Positions 12,362 through 22,750 of a stretch of 64,000 nt of DNA are shown piece after piece. Location of the stretch: contig NW_026729270.1 in the NCBI RefSeq assembly GCF_030272615.1, positions 1-64,000 of the forward strand, read 5' to 3'. Both the position numbers and the translations under genes were made by a program. The notes under the pieces are model-generated. The model had not been told where the DNA came from. It saw only the letters and a list, made by a program, of their open reading frames with translations, and made no database searches. The stretch comes from Cryptomeria japonica. Its lineage: Eukaryota; Streptophyta; Pinopsida; Cupressales; Cupressaceae. Positions within the stretch are counted from its first letter, which is position 1. Every line of letters begins with the position of its first letter.

Positions 12362-13772
12362 TGTAGACACATAAATTTGTCCACTAAATTAAATAAAAAT
12401 TTAATATTTATTTGATACATTAATATTCCTCTATTAATTAAATTCGCATTTAATTAATTCAATCAACCCCTATTTTGCTATTTTAATCAAATAAACTACA
12501 TAAATTTATTTAAATTAAAATCCCTATCTATAACCCAGTTATTAAATAAATCTAATTTATTTAATTTACCTAATTCCTCTCATTTAAATAAATCAACATT
12601 TATTTAAAAACACAAATCAAATTCCCCTTTTAAATAAATCAATATTTATTTAAAATCCCACCCCACTTGCATTTTCCTACAAATACAAGTTGCACAAATA
12701 AATAGATTTTATTTTTAAATAAAATCTTACTTTCTCTCACCCACCAAACCCACTTGCCCACTAACTTCCTTCTAGATTCTTCTAACCCCCTTCTAATTAG
12801 CCTAATCCCCCTCTCTAATCATTTGCACATTCCCAAACAAAGGTCACTTCTCAAAAATTCCTCAAAGTCTTTGAAATGCATTAAAGGCTTTTAGTTTTCA
12901 ACAAGTTAACCCCCAAAGTCTTTTAAAGTATTTATGGCTCTTATATAACCATTAATGGTTAACTCAACTTCCCCACATGGTTAGAGACTTTCCCTCTAAC
13001 TCAAACCTCATTTAACTCATGAGTCTCTTCAAGCATTTATTGCTTTGACCATGGTTATCTCCATTAACTCTTGCACAAGAGTTTATCCATTGGATAAAAA
13101 AATTACCCTTGGATAAAAGATCTATCCACTAACTCAATCCTAACCAAAACCTCCTAGGGTAACCCTCATGTCTCCTCAGGCATTAAATTCTCCTTCCCTC
13201 TCCTCTCATGCCATATCATATTGACACTTGTCATCATGGGATTGGGTTGAAAGCCATCACATGGATCACAAACCCATCAATCCTAGCCCTTCACAAGCTC
13301 ACTCAATCTTGGCCATTCAATCAACATTTTTCCCTATAAAAGGACCTCATTTCTCAAGAAAAGGAGGAAGCATTTTTGCATTGTTATTATACTTGTATGT
13401 TCATATAGCTTTCTCATATAAATCTTATTCTAGGAATTTGCATAGAAATAGATTTTAGATCATCTTTCAACCACTTTCAAATCTTCATGTCATCCATGGT
13501 TTTGTGCTAAAAGCTGAGAGCTACTTACAATCACCCATTTGGATCTTGGAGAGGCGAAGAGCAAGGGAGGAACATCTATGAGCATCTCTGGGAGCATCCT
13601 AGAGATTCTTCTTTCTCTCTTTCATTTGTGTATGCTTTTCATTATTTGCTTTATATCTCTCTTGGTATGCATCTTAAGGTTTTTGAGTTCATTTGTGTTT
13701 GGTTTTGGTTGGAAATAATCTAATAACATTTGAACTTGTGTTTGTTCATTGTGCCCCTTTTGCATTGCATCA
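12362..13772 (+). repeat. 3' LTR of gypsy A
   Basis: About 1,411 bp, TGTAGACACATAAAT to GCATTGCATCA. It is related along its length to the gypsy B LTRs, including an AT-rich U3 start, the CAAAGTCTTT repeat pair (about 12862 and 12914), a TATAAAA box at 13335, and the AAAGCTGAGAGCTAC block. It is much more diverged than the B pair are from each other. Confidence 0.85.
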
Positions 13773-13774
13773 CT

Positions 13775-14437
13775 ATGATTGGAGGTATGATTTATTTGAC
13801 TCAGACTAGGCCTGACATTATGAATGTTGTTTGTATTGTTTCAATATTTCAGAGTGATCCGAGAGAAAATCATGAGATTGCAGTGAAAAGGATTTTTAGA
13901 TACTTGAAAGGTACATCAGAATATGGATTGTGGTACCCTAAGGATGATAACTTTACTTTAAGTGCATATATAGATGCTGATTGGGCTAGAGATGTTGATG
14001 ATCGGAAAAGAACTTCTGGTGAAGCTTTCTTTCTTGGAAAGAAGTTGGTTTCATGGATCAGCAAGAAACATTCATGTACTTCTTTATCTACTGCTGAAGC
14101 TGGGTATGTTGTTGTTGCTACTAACTATACACAAATTTTATGGATGAAGCAAATGTTGAAGGATATAAAGGTGGATTGTAATGCACCGATAGTTATTCAC
14201 TGTGAAAACTCTGCTGCTATTAATATATCAAAGAATCTAGTATTTCATTCTAAAACAAAGAACATATCTATCAAGTATAACTTTTTGATGGAAAAGGTGG
14301 AAGAAAATGAAGTTAGACTAGTTTATGTGAACACTAAAGAGTGGATTGCAGATATTTTCACTAAACCTTTGCCCGAGGAATCATTTGAGTACCTGAGAGA
14401 TAGATTGGGAGTTTTTGCCCCTCCTTTAGAGACTTGA
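13775..14437 (+). pseudogene. Copia B RNase H (3' end of pol), open reading frame
   Basis: About 220 residues remain open to the natural stop at 14435-14437. It reads YLTQTRPDIMNVV, LSAYIDADWARDVDDRKRTSG, KKHSCTSLSTAEAGY, ENSAAI and the C-terminus of type FTKPLPEESFEYLRDRLGV. This is the copia RNase H, with catalytic acidic residues in DADWA, TAEA and the ENSAA region (Asp replaced by Glu relative to the usual DN). The upstream apparent ATG at 13730 belongs to the gypsy A LTR and is not the real start. It is truncated by the gypsy A insertion but better preserved than the same region of copia A. Confidence 0.85.
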
Positions 14438-14817
14438 TTGACGTTCTTTGGCATCAGTCTGACATGCATTATCATAGATACTATTCATTCTGACATTGAT
14501 GTGGGATGCTACTGCTCAGGGGGAGTAGTCAGCTTTGTGATTCAATGGTTTATTTTCTTGCTTTGATATTCTTGTCAGTTTTCTGGCATTGATGTCAAAG
14601 GGGGAGAGATATTGATGTGAACAAATTCAAAGAAAGAAAAAGAAAAATCCAAACAGGGAGAAATATGAATAATAAAAGTAAAGGGAGAGATATTGACATT
14701 CAAAGATGTATGCGGGAGATTGTTGGTTGTCTTCCATTGGGGGAGACTTGTTTGGCATTTCTTGGTACTTAGATTTTTTTCACATCTAGTGTTACCATCA
14801 ATGCGAAAGGGGGAGAT
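14438..14817 (+). other. Copia B 3' non-coding tail and polypurine tract
   Basis: Contains CTCAGGGGGAGTAGTCAGC, several AAAGGGGGAGA-type repeats (about 14597, 14680, 14808) and the final GAAAGGGGGAGAT immediately upstream of the LTR. No gene. Confidence 0.65.
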
Positions 14818-16006
14818 TGTTGGCCATTTGGTGGAATTGATTATGTGTTGCATTGATGCCAACACTAGCTATTTGGATTGTTTACCGACACCCTTTTAGT
14901 CCCGGTAGGTTGAGTGGTTTCTGGTTGACTTGGATCTGACATGATCCAGTAGGATCCGATATAGTGTGGTGATGGAATTGGATCATTCATGATACTCATG
15001 CTCATATTTGGTCAGTTGATTTTGGTCAGGTGATCAGATGCTATCCTACTTGCTTAGAAGCTTAGTTTCTGGTTCCGACGAGGATTTCACCGATAGAGAT
15101 TTTGATGAAGATCTTTGATGAATTGCATAAGTGGTGTTGATACAACTTCTGGTGGAGTTTCTAGATGCTATTGGTGATCATTTTTGAGACTTGGTGGATG
15201 GAGATCATTGTTGTAGCATGTGGACCTATGCTGGGTCCCGGTTGATCTAGGTTATGGACCGACTTTAAATGCAACATGTGGATTGGATCTCTCAATGTAT
15301 TTCCAGGATGTCTTATGTGTTGGATATTATTTGTTTGGTCTAAGGCCGACATGGTTTGTAATTATGTAATTAGTTTATGATGTAGTGGCCAACCTGATTG
15401 TTTATGGTCAAGGATTTGTATATATAGATATGAGATCTCATTGTAGATCATCATGGTTATGTTAGAGGTCATGGTCAAAGGAATGTAATGTCTGAATAAT
15501 GTAATATCATTCAGGCAGAGGATTTGGTCGATCATTGGAGATCGAATCAGGTTTATGTAAGAGGATTTAGTCCTCCGGTATTGAGCTTAACTGGAACTAT
15601 ACTCAGGCATAGGAGATGCTATCTTTTGTAGTTCAACACTTCTCTGGATTGTAGTCTGGTTTTCTATGTAGTCAATGAGGCTCCTTTTGTGATGAGCAGT
15701 GTGCTGTAGGCTGTTGGCCTTTTTGCAAGTGTAGGCCCCTCCATTGTAATTCACATACTTACTGCAAAAGTATTATCTAACTATGGATAGGCTTCCCACC
15801 ATGGTTTTTCCCTTAACTAAGTTTTCCACGTACAAATCTTGGTGTCATGTGGATGGTATTTATTCCATGATTATTATTTATGCTTAATTGGTTTAACTGC
15901 TATTCTGGTATTAAAGTTTAAATTACTAATGGTTTCGGTAATCTATGACAACTGATTCACCCCCCTCCCCTCTCAGTTGTCTTCTTGCTATTTGAACTGT
16001 CTAACA
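14818..16006 (+). repeat. 3' LTR of copia B
   Basis: About 1,189 bp, TGTTGGCCATTTGG to CTGTCTAACA. It shares with copia A the GGTTATGGACCG block, the TATA position (15419) and the ending CAACTGATTCACC...CAGTTGTC. Confidence 0.85.
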
Positions 16007-18954
16007 ATAGTGAGGTTGTGAATAGTGAATTTAAGATCTACCACGGGATTCTCTAAAGACGCAGGAGAGGTAACACATGCCATCACATCAGCATGTCGAT
16101 TATCTTTTTGGGGAATGGGCTCCATGGTACAAGAATCAAACTTTTACAACAAGGATATAGCTAGATCTCTATATTGTGATAATTTATCTTTCTTAGCTTG
16201 ATAAACTTATGTCACTTGTCTTATGATTAGTTGAGAATATCCATAAATATGTAGATGTTTCACACTCAATGCCAAGGCTACTTTAATTCCAGCTATAAGA
16301 GCTTCATATTCAACAATGTTGTTGGTACATAAGAAATTGAGACGATATGATAAAGGAATAGGCTTCTTTTTAGGAGAAATTAAGACCACCCTTGCCCCTG
16401 ATCCTGTATGACACTTGGAGCCATCAAAGTACAGTTCCCAAGTCTCATCAACCTCAATGGAAAGAATTTATTCATCAAGAAAAGACTCTGGATTAGGTAG
16501 GGAGAAGGGCGAAGTCCAACATCAACTAAGTGATCAGTCAATGCTTGACCCTTATTATCTTTTGTGAGACAAACTTGAGGTCAAAATTGGTCAACATCAT
16601 AACCCACTTAGCTAAGCATCCGGAAAGATCAGATTTGGAGAAAAAATGGTTAAGAGGATCAAATTTAATGATAACATGGATCTCAGCATTCAAGAGATAA
16701 TGCCTCAACTTTTGAGTTGCAAAGACTATAGCAAGACACTGTCTTTCTATCATAGAATATCAGACTTCATAATCAAATAGAGTGCAACTTATGTAATAAA
16801 CCAAGCATTCTCTACCATCCTTATCACATTATGCCAATAAGGTTGTAAGAGCTTGAGGGGAAGTAGTGGTGTATAGAAGGAAAGGCTTAGTAGGATCAAC
16901 AGGTTGAAGAATGGGAAGATTGGCCAAATAAGTTTTTAAGTCTTCGAATGCTTGATGTCAATCCTCATTCCATTGGAAAGTGATACTCTTTTTAAGCAAT
17001 TGTATGAAGTGAAAGGTAAAATCAGCAAGTTGAGAGATGAACCTATGAATAGCTTGCATCTTTCCTTGCAAAATTTTTAGTCGGAAAATATTCTTAGGAG
17101 GTGGCATGTTAACAATAGCATCTATCTTCTTCATATCCACCTCAACACCATGATGTGAAACTATGAACCCTAATAGTTTTTCACTATTCACACCAAAAAC
17201 ACATTTTTTGAGGATTCAAATGCATGTTCTAATTATGAATTCTCTCAAAGATTTGATGAAGGATCTTAACATGATCTGTACAAAGAATGGATTTGGCTAA
17301 GACGTCATCAACGTAATCTTATAAATTTTTATGCATATAATCATGGAAGATGAGACTCATAGCATGCTGATAGGTTGTGCTTGTGTTTTTTAATCTAAAA
17401 GGCATCACAATCCAACAAAACATACCCCAAGGAGTGGTGAAAGTACTTTTATTTTGATCTAGGGGATTGATGAAGATTTGATTATATCTTGAGACACCAT
17501 CCATAAAGGATAGTAAAGCATGCCCTACTACCGAATCCACTATCATATCGATATTCAGGAGAGGAAAGTCATCTTTTAAAGAGGCCTTGTTTAGATCACA
17601 AAAATCCATACACATCCTAATCTTTTTTTTTAGCTTTAGCCACAGTCACAATGTTTGAAATCCATGGGGAATACTCGATAGGACGAATGAATCCAACATC
17701 CAACAATTTTTCAATCTCATCTTTAACAAGTAATGCCACTTTGGGGTAAATCTTCTAAATCTTTTGCTTTATAGGTTTAGCATCAGGAATTAGGATAATA
17801 TTATGAGTGAAAATCTTAGGATCTACGTCAGGCATGTCAGAATATATCCAAGCAAAGATCTCAGGGAATTCATGTAACAACTCAACATCTTGTTTTTGCT
17901 CTTCTTCATCAAGACATTTCCCTATCTTGATGATCTTATCTTCAACACAAGGATCCATCTTGATATAAATGGCATCATTTATTAAGTTATTTCTTTCTTT
18001 CCCAAAGTAAGCTTCCACATTTAGACAATAGAGAAAATTACAGTTATGGTGATAACGAGGAAGGTTATCATAAGCTCCCAAGAATTCAGCTAAGGAATCA
18101 TCGATAGAAAAAATATCCAAAGCAAAGATACAAGAAGAGTCGCAGTCAATATATTCTAGATATTTTAGTGAGAGAGAAGAAAAAATGACATTAACACTAA
18201 TAGATGGTCTCTTAGAGGGTTTAGTACGCTTGAAAGGATCATAACCAAGCCCAAATGTCATATCACGAAAGTTGTTTTCCAAGGGAACCTTAATCCCTTT
18301 TTCTTGAGCATCACATCCATTTCCATTATATCCACACCTAGCCAGGATGTGAAAACTAGGACCATAAAGGTTAGTCATTTCCGAAGAAGAAGGAGGATTT
18401 TAAAAAAGTGAAGGATCAAAATCCTTTAGACCACAAACTAAGGGAGATGAAATCTGAGAAGCTGCCATAAAGTTATTACTCAATGGCCCAGACAAAGTAG
18501 ATTTATTTTAAGGTTCTTCTTCTTCTTTCTTCTTTTCAACCTTAGGTTCTCTTGGGGGAATCCTGTATTCCCTTATGAAAGTAGGATTGAAATCAAGGGA
18601 TCCCCAATCATCTTTTGCAAGAATTTTTTCAGGAGAGAAAGTGCTCTCAATCACAGAATCGGGATGAGAAGACTCTTCCTCAAGAACCTTAGGTCCACTT
18701 GAGGAAGTATTGGGGATCGATCCAGATATAGGAGATAGGTTTGATGAACTGGTCACACTAATCGGAGTAGAAGCTTTAGAGGAATTATCTAAGATAGCTG
18801 GGGAAGAATTGATTGAAGAGGATTTAGAACTTGATGTTTGTAAACAAGCTTGAAATCTTGTGTCACCTAACAAGATGTATGTTGTATTGTTGTGAATGAA
18901 CTTGATTTGCCTTTGCAATGTAGAGGGAAAAACTTGCATGCTATGTGTAGTCAC
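16007..18954 (-). pseudogene. Gypsy C pol relic (protease end, G-patch-like, RT, RNase H)
   Basis: Reading right to left, 18954-18508 is the end of protease and a Ser/Pro-rich linker. 18378-17755 carries a G-patch-like segment (CGYNGNGCDAQEKG, FGLGYDP) running into the RT N-terminus. 17615-17319 is the RT palm (LNKASLKDDFPLLNID, LMDG changed to FMDG), with YVDDVLAKS read near 17310. 17191-16958 is the thumb (LLGFIVSHHGVEVD). 16753-16538 is the first RNase H end. 16440-16207 is archaeal-type RNase H (ELYFDGSKCHTGSG, NNIVEYEALIAG, YGYSQLIIRQ, where the usual GDS Asp is Tyr). Multiple stops and frameshifts separate the blocks. Non-functional. Confidence 0.82.
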
Positions 18955-19431
18955 ATAAATCTATCCATTTTAATTAAATGAATATTTCGTATTTATTTGA
19001 TTAAAAATCCACTAGCCACCAATTAATTAAATTAATATTTAATTAATTCATCCCCAAACATTCTTCTATTAATTAAATAAATTACTCAATTTATTTTAAT
19101 TAATTCATTAAAATCCAATTCAAATCAATTAAATAAATAAAATCAATTTATTTAATTAAAATCCCCCTTTTCCTCTTTTAAATAAATAAAATAAAACATT
19201 TATTTAAATCATTATCCCCACCCCACTTGCATTTTCCTACAAATGCAACTTGCACACATTTTGAAATAAATGAATTTTTATTTTAAATAAAATCCTATTT
19301 TCCCTCACCCACCAAATCCACTTGCAAAATCTAATCACCTTCTAGATTCTTCTAACCCCTTCCTAATTAGCCTAATCCATCCCCTAATTATTGTCACATT
19401 CCTAAGCAAAATGGAGTCACTTCTCAAATGG

Positions 19432-19587
19432 CCCAAAGTCTTGGATAACCATTGAAGGTTTTCAACCTTCAACCACCAAAAACCCCAAAGTCTTTGAAAA
19501 CCATTAAAGGCTTCCAACTTTCAACCACTTAATTCCCCAAAGTCTCCAATAACCATTAATGGTTAATTCAACCCTCCCACATGGTTA
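19432..19587 (+). repeat. Three 52-bp tandem units in U3 of gypsy B
   Basis: Each unit starts CCCAAAGTCT and continues AACCATT-AAGG...CAACC. Starts at 19432, 19484 and 19536 give a period of exactly 52. The same array is in the 3' LTR (from about 33464). The gypsy A and D LTRs show two recognisable units. Confidence 0.7.
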
Positions 19588-19924
19588 AAACATTTGTTTG
19601 ACTCAACCTCTACCCAACCACAAAGGTCTCATCAAGCATTTAATACTTTGACCATGATTATCTCTTAATCATTTGCACAAAGGTTTATCCTTGGATTAAC
19701 TCCTAATCCAGTGGGTAATCCTAATTTAGGCTTGACCCTTAGCCTTTAGATAACCATGAGGTCTTCTCAGGCCTTTAATGCCTCCAACCTCTTCTTTCAA
19801 CCCAATCCTGTGTTGACACTTGTCATTATTTTATTGGTGCCAATTGTGCACATGGATCCCCAACTTTCAAGCTTGACCCTTGATTAAACCTTTCAATCCT
19901 GGCCATCCATTGCTCCATTTTTCC

Positions 19925-19932
19925 TATAAATA
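19925..19932 (+). promoter_or_regulatory. TATA box of gypsy B 5' LTR
   Basis: TATAAATA followed by GAGCCCATTCC. The same box is at 33956-33963 (3' LTR) and 57056-57063 (gypsy D LTR), and as TATAAAAG in gypsy A (13335). Transcription is expected to start shortly downstream, which defines the U3/R border. Confidence 0.65.
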
Positions 19933-20385
19933 GAGCCCATTCCTTCATAATCCAGATCCTGAAAACTTGTAAGCATTTAGACTATAGCCATTTTAGAGAG
20001 CATTTAGCATAGCATAACTAAATATTGTCTTTTGGTTAAAACACATCATTTTAGCATTAAAATAGCTTTTCATTTCATGTTTTAGAGCTATTCTACAATC
20101 TCAATCCTCCATAAGCATCCATAGTGCAAAAAGCTGCTGAGAGCTACACTATTTTGGAACTTGGAGAGGAGAGGAACAAGGGAGAAGGAGCTAATCTCAT
20201 GCTAAGAGATAGTTGGAGATGTCTCTTTGTCTTTACTTCTTTAGTTAAATTCATTAGCATGTGTTTTTAGTATCTCTCTTGGAATGCCTTCATGTTTTAG
20301 TTTTTGATTGATTAACTCTAACATCTTGTGTGTTTTGTGTTGTTTGATCTTAAGCTAACATTGTGCCATTTAGGAGGGCATCATT

Positions 20386-20424
20386 TGGTGAACCTGACGT
20401 GAATCGAACACGCAACCTTCTGAT
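20386..20424 (+). promoter_or_regulatory. Primer binding site of gypsy B, tRNA-Trp type, unusually long match
   Basis: Starts two bases after the LTR with TGGTGAACCTGACGTGAATC and continues GAACACGCAACCTTCTGAT. From memory of the plant tRNA-Trp(CCA) 3' half, about 39 bases match its reverse complement with one difference (T for C at the tenth base). The pairing would extend through acceptor, T arm and variable loop into the anticodon stem. Most primer sites are 10-20 bases. Confidence 0.75.
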
Positions 20425-20480
20425 TGATTTTTTTGAAATTAACATTTTTCTTGTTGAAATTGCCACACAGGTCGCGCTTC

Positions 20481-20690
20481 GGCGCTATTGAACGCGTTTT
20501 AGCGCTATTGAAAAATTTCTTTTAGCGCTATTGACCATAAAGTAGCGCTATTGAAAATGTTTCAGCGCTATTGGAAACATTCTAGCGCTATTGTCACAGT
20601 TTCAGCGCTTTTGTCTTCTCGGATTTTTCTCTTCTTTCAGCGCTACCGTTTAAATTAGCGCTTCTGCTCATGCAGACTAGCGCTATTGCA
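20481..20690 (+). repeat. AGCGCTATTG array, 20-bp period, in gypsy B leader
   Basis: The palindromic core GCGCT recurs ten times (starts near 20481, 20501, 20524, 20544, 20564, 20584, 20604, 20639, 20657, 20679). Most copies are followed by ATTG or TTTG. Five successive copies are exactly 20 bp apart. A corresponding array with the same period is in the gypsy D leader (57648-57800). Confidence 0.8.
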
Positions 20691-22366
20691 ACAAAACGTT
20701 ATAAAAAAAGGCCTTGTAACCAATAAAATTTTTTTTTTTAGGCTTGTGAGAGGGGTTTCAGACCTCTAGGAGTTGAAATGCAAAATCTAGTTTTTGGAAG
20801 ATCCTCCAAATTTCAGACTTAGTCAAATTTCAGGGCATTTCAGGATCAGGATTTGTAAAATTTGTAATCGAAAAATAAAAAATTAGGCTTGTGGAAGCCC
20901 CCCTTTGAGCATTGATTTTATTAACTTGTTTCTTTTTTTTGTGCAGGTTAACAACACAACAAAAATCACAAAAAAAAATTTCATTTAGTGCTTAAAAAGA
21001 ACTTAAAAACACAAAAAAAAAAAAAAAAAACAGTTTTTCATTGTTTTCTAGTTAGGGATACATTTTGTTTTGGTGCTTAAAATCAACAAAACAAACTTTC
21101 TTTCTTGCATCAATTGGGACTTAAAAATCACAATCCACACTTCAATTTTTGGTGCAGTAAAAAGAACAATCCACTTGTCTTTATTTTTGGCAAAAACAAA
21201 AATTTTCCTTCAAAGCAAAACATGTTTTTCATTAAGTTGACCAGGATTTCTCAATTCTAGATTACAAAACATATTGCTTTGAAGCTAAAAATGAACACCA
21301 TGGCTGTTGGAGCAACATCTCCAAATAGTTAAATCACATTGCAAATGCTGGACTAAAAAGAACAAGTGTTTTTTGTATTTGGCACGCTTGTGCAAAACAG
21401 TCAGTCGAGTGGACCTACTTCTAACACACACTATCCTCTCCCTTGGCTCTCGTGGTCCTAGGTGCAAGAGAAAAGTGTTAGTAACACTCAAAATTTTATT
21501 TTTTTAAGAGAGGCCTGCCAAGGGATCGATACTCTTGGGAACGACCTCGAGCGGTAAATCCTTCGAGCCGCTATAGAAATCAGGTGAGAGCGAAAGCTGT
21601 AGCCTTGGGTATAGCTGTTCCTACAGTGTAACTGGCCGAAAGGACAAATGGGCCCCACCACCAGTTACAAGGCTCTTAAGTGAGTCACTGCAGAATGAAC
21701 TTATGTCCAAAGCCATCAAACATGACTAAACACCTTTAAGTAGTAGCCCACCTGTTCTATTGATTGAGGATATTTGAGGTATAATTTAGTGCAAGAGCAT
21801 AGAAGGTTTTGCTCCCAAGATACTCACCATACATATTTCCTTGAGTAGAAACATAGCTTTTTGAAAAGTCACTTGTGGCTTGATAAAAGTGGTGACTCCC
21901 CCATCATAGGGATCATCTATTTGTTATGCTCATGCAAGACTTAGTATATCACATCCTTACCTGCCACGGCGGGATTCATAAGGTATGTAGTACCAAAGTC
22001 GAAGAAATATCAAGATGTGGGCTAAATTTATCACAACTGGCCATTTGACCTTAGGGATAAAGAGTGTTTGAAGTGTGTTCGTTTTACAGACCTAGAGCAA
22101 ATTGAGCCGACTTCAGGCTTTGGAATTACACCTTAAAATAAATCTAAAGGAAGGGTCAGAAACAAGTCCAAGGATTGGGTTGATCTAGACCCATACTCAT
22201 TTGTGCCTTTTGAGGCAACATTCTTGTGTTTGTGTGCTTGCTTTATTTTCTTGTCAAAGAAAAATCAGAAAATCAATTCCAAAAACAAAGTATTCATCCA
22301 ACATCTGTCAACACAATCAAAAAAATACCAAAAACAAAGTGCAAACAAACAAAGAGTCAAAAATTT
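20691..22366 (+). other. Gypsy B leader, non-coding, with conserved hairpins
   Basis: Holds A-rich tracts (for example 21010-21030) and a block of about 700 bases from about 21500 that is highly conserved with gypsy D (from about 58610). Within it are the short inverted repeat CTGTAG/CTACAG (21597-21602 / 21621-21626) and the stem 21628-21635 / 21661-21668. ORFs here are short and not conserved in frame. Confidence 0.65.
21628..21668 (+). promoter_or_regulatory. Conserved leader hairpin with GGGCCC loop
   Basis: GTAACTGG (21628-21635) pairs with CCAGTTAC (21661-21668) around a 25-base loop containing ATGGGCCCCACC. In gypsy D the arms are GTAACTT (58737-58743) and AAGTTAC (58771-58777), a paired G-C to T-A change, with the loop sequence almost unchanged. 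A palindromic loop on a leader hairpin resembles retroviral dimer-initiation sites. The role is inferred. Confidence 0.6.
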
Positions 22367-22750
22367 ATGACCATTCTTCACATCTTGCGAAAGAAGAAGT
22401 GTCATCAGAGTATCCCCTTGAAAAGGAGACCACTAAGCTCAAAGGCTTTGATCAAAAGGAGGAAATTCTTCTATATCAATCGACAAATCTTTGTCTTACA
22501 TAGAGTCTTTCTACATCGCATGCGTCTATACCTTCAAGGTAAAACAAACGAGTTTGATTCAGAATCATTGAACCGCAGAGCTTTTATGCAATATAGAGCT
22601 CTGAGTTATCACAAAAATCAAGAAGGAAAGATTAACCCCAAATTCTTCCCAAACATTTGTATCACCTACAACACAGCTCGAGAAGTGCCACCAACACCCG
22701 AAAGGGAAGAGATAGAGTTTGTCCCATTTGTGACACAAAGTTTTTATTGA
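22367..22750 (+). CDS. Small ORF upstream of gag in gypsy B (pre-gag ORF)
   Basis: A 127-residue basic protein beginning MTILHILRKK and ending FVTQSFY. Gypsy D has the matching stretch at 59490-59873, exactly 384 bases too, without any indel and with only two premature stops (each explicable by one base change). Conserved segments are RRPLSSKALIKRRKFFY, ALSYHK, GKINP and ICITYN. The start is chosen at 22367 because the ATG and following codons are conserved in D; the open frame extends upstream to 22226, but that part does not align. No known domain is recognised. Extra ORFs upstream of gag are known in Ogre/Tat relatives, so an accessory protein is plausible. It shares the frame of gag, 456 bases upstream of it. 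An overlapping frame (22201-22503) is also partly conserved, which weakens the case somewhat. Confidence 0.55.
   Translation: MTILHILRKKKCHQSIPLKRRPLSSKALIKRRKFFYINRQIFVLHRVFLHRMRLYLQGKTNEFDSESLNRRAFMQYRALSYHKNQEGKINPKFFPNICITYNTAREVPPTPEREEIEFVPFVTQSFY

Larger units (their letters stand above)
1..13772 (+). mobile_element. Gypsy A: Tat-like Ty3/gypsy element, 5' part outside window, interrupted by copia A
   Basis: The element is present as 1-622 and 11991-13772. Bases 1-413 encode the archaeal-type RNase H, closely matching gypsy B at about 28650-29050. Bases 414-622 match the post-pol spacer of gypsy B (about 30520-30840). The 3' LTR is 12362-13772. Copia A interrupts it at 622/11991; the flanks CAAAC (618-622) and TAAAC (11991-11995) are a 4-of-5 target duplication, and the equivalent place in gypsy B reads CAAACTGGGGG at about 30834. 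The 3' LTR is followed by CTATG (13773-13777) and copia B coding sequence, so this element inserted into copia B. Its 5' LTR lies before the window, so the left duplication cannot be checked. Confidence 0.85.
13773..16006 (+). mobile_element. Copia B: 3' end of a Ty1/copia element
   Basis: Begins abruptly at the gypsy A insertion point inside the RT/RNase H region and runs to the end of the 3' LTR. The rest of the element would lie left of gypsy A, outside the window. Copia B abuts gypsy C coding sequence at 16007, so it inserted into gypsy C. Confidence 0.82.
18946..20383 (+). repeat. 5' LTR of gypsy B
   Basis: 1,438 bp, TGTAGTCACATAAAT to TAGGAGGGCATCA. The U3 start is very AT-rich, with many TTAATTAA/ATTTATTTAA palindromes (about 18990-19230). 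A 52-bp unit is repeated three times (starts 19432, 19484, 19536). A TATAAATA box lies at 19925. The short ORF on the minus strand that is identical in both LTRs is a shadow, not a gene. Confidence 0.93.

Noticed and set aside
13730-13774. Apparent start of the copia B RNase H ORF inside the gypsy A LTR
   Set aside because: The first 15 codons are LTR sequence; homology to copia begins after the LTR end, so this is a chance fusion and not a real start.
13773-13777. CTATG follows the gypsy A LTR and also forms the gypsy B target duplication, suggesting a preferred site
   Set aside because: Gypsy D is preceded by TGTGT and the left flank of gypsy A is outside the window; two cases are not enough and the match may be chance.
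19335-19517. Identical 60-residue minus-strand ORFs in both gypsy B LTRs
   Set aside because: They are identical because the LTRs are; short, within repetitive U3, and broken in the A and D LTRs.
20481-20690. Regular repeats reminiscent of a CRISPR array
   Set aside because: Short core, short variable spacers, lies in a retrotransposon leader of a plant genome and is repeated in a sister element.
21010-21032. Poly-A tract as evidence of a LINE or processed pseudogene
   Set aside because: It lies within the gypsy B leader, with no upstream LINE-like coding and no flanking duplication.
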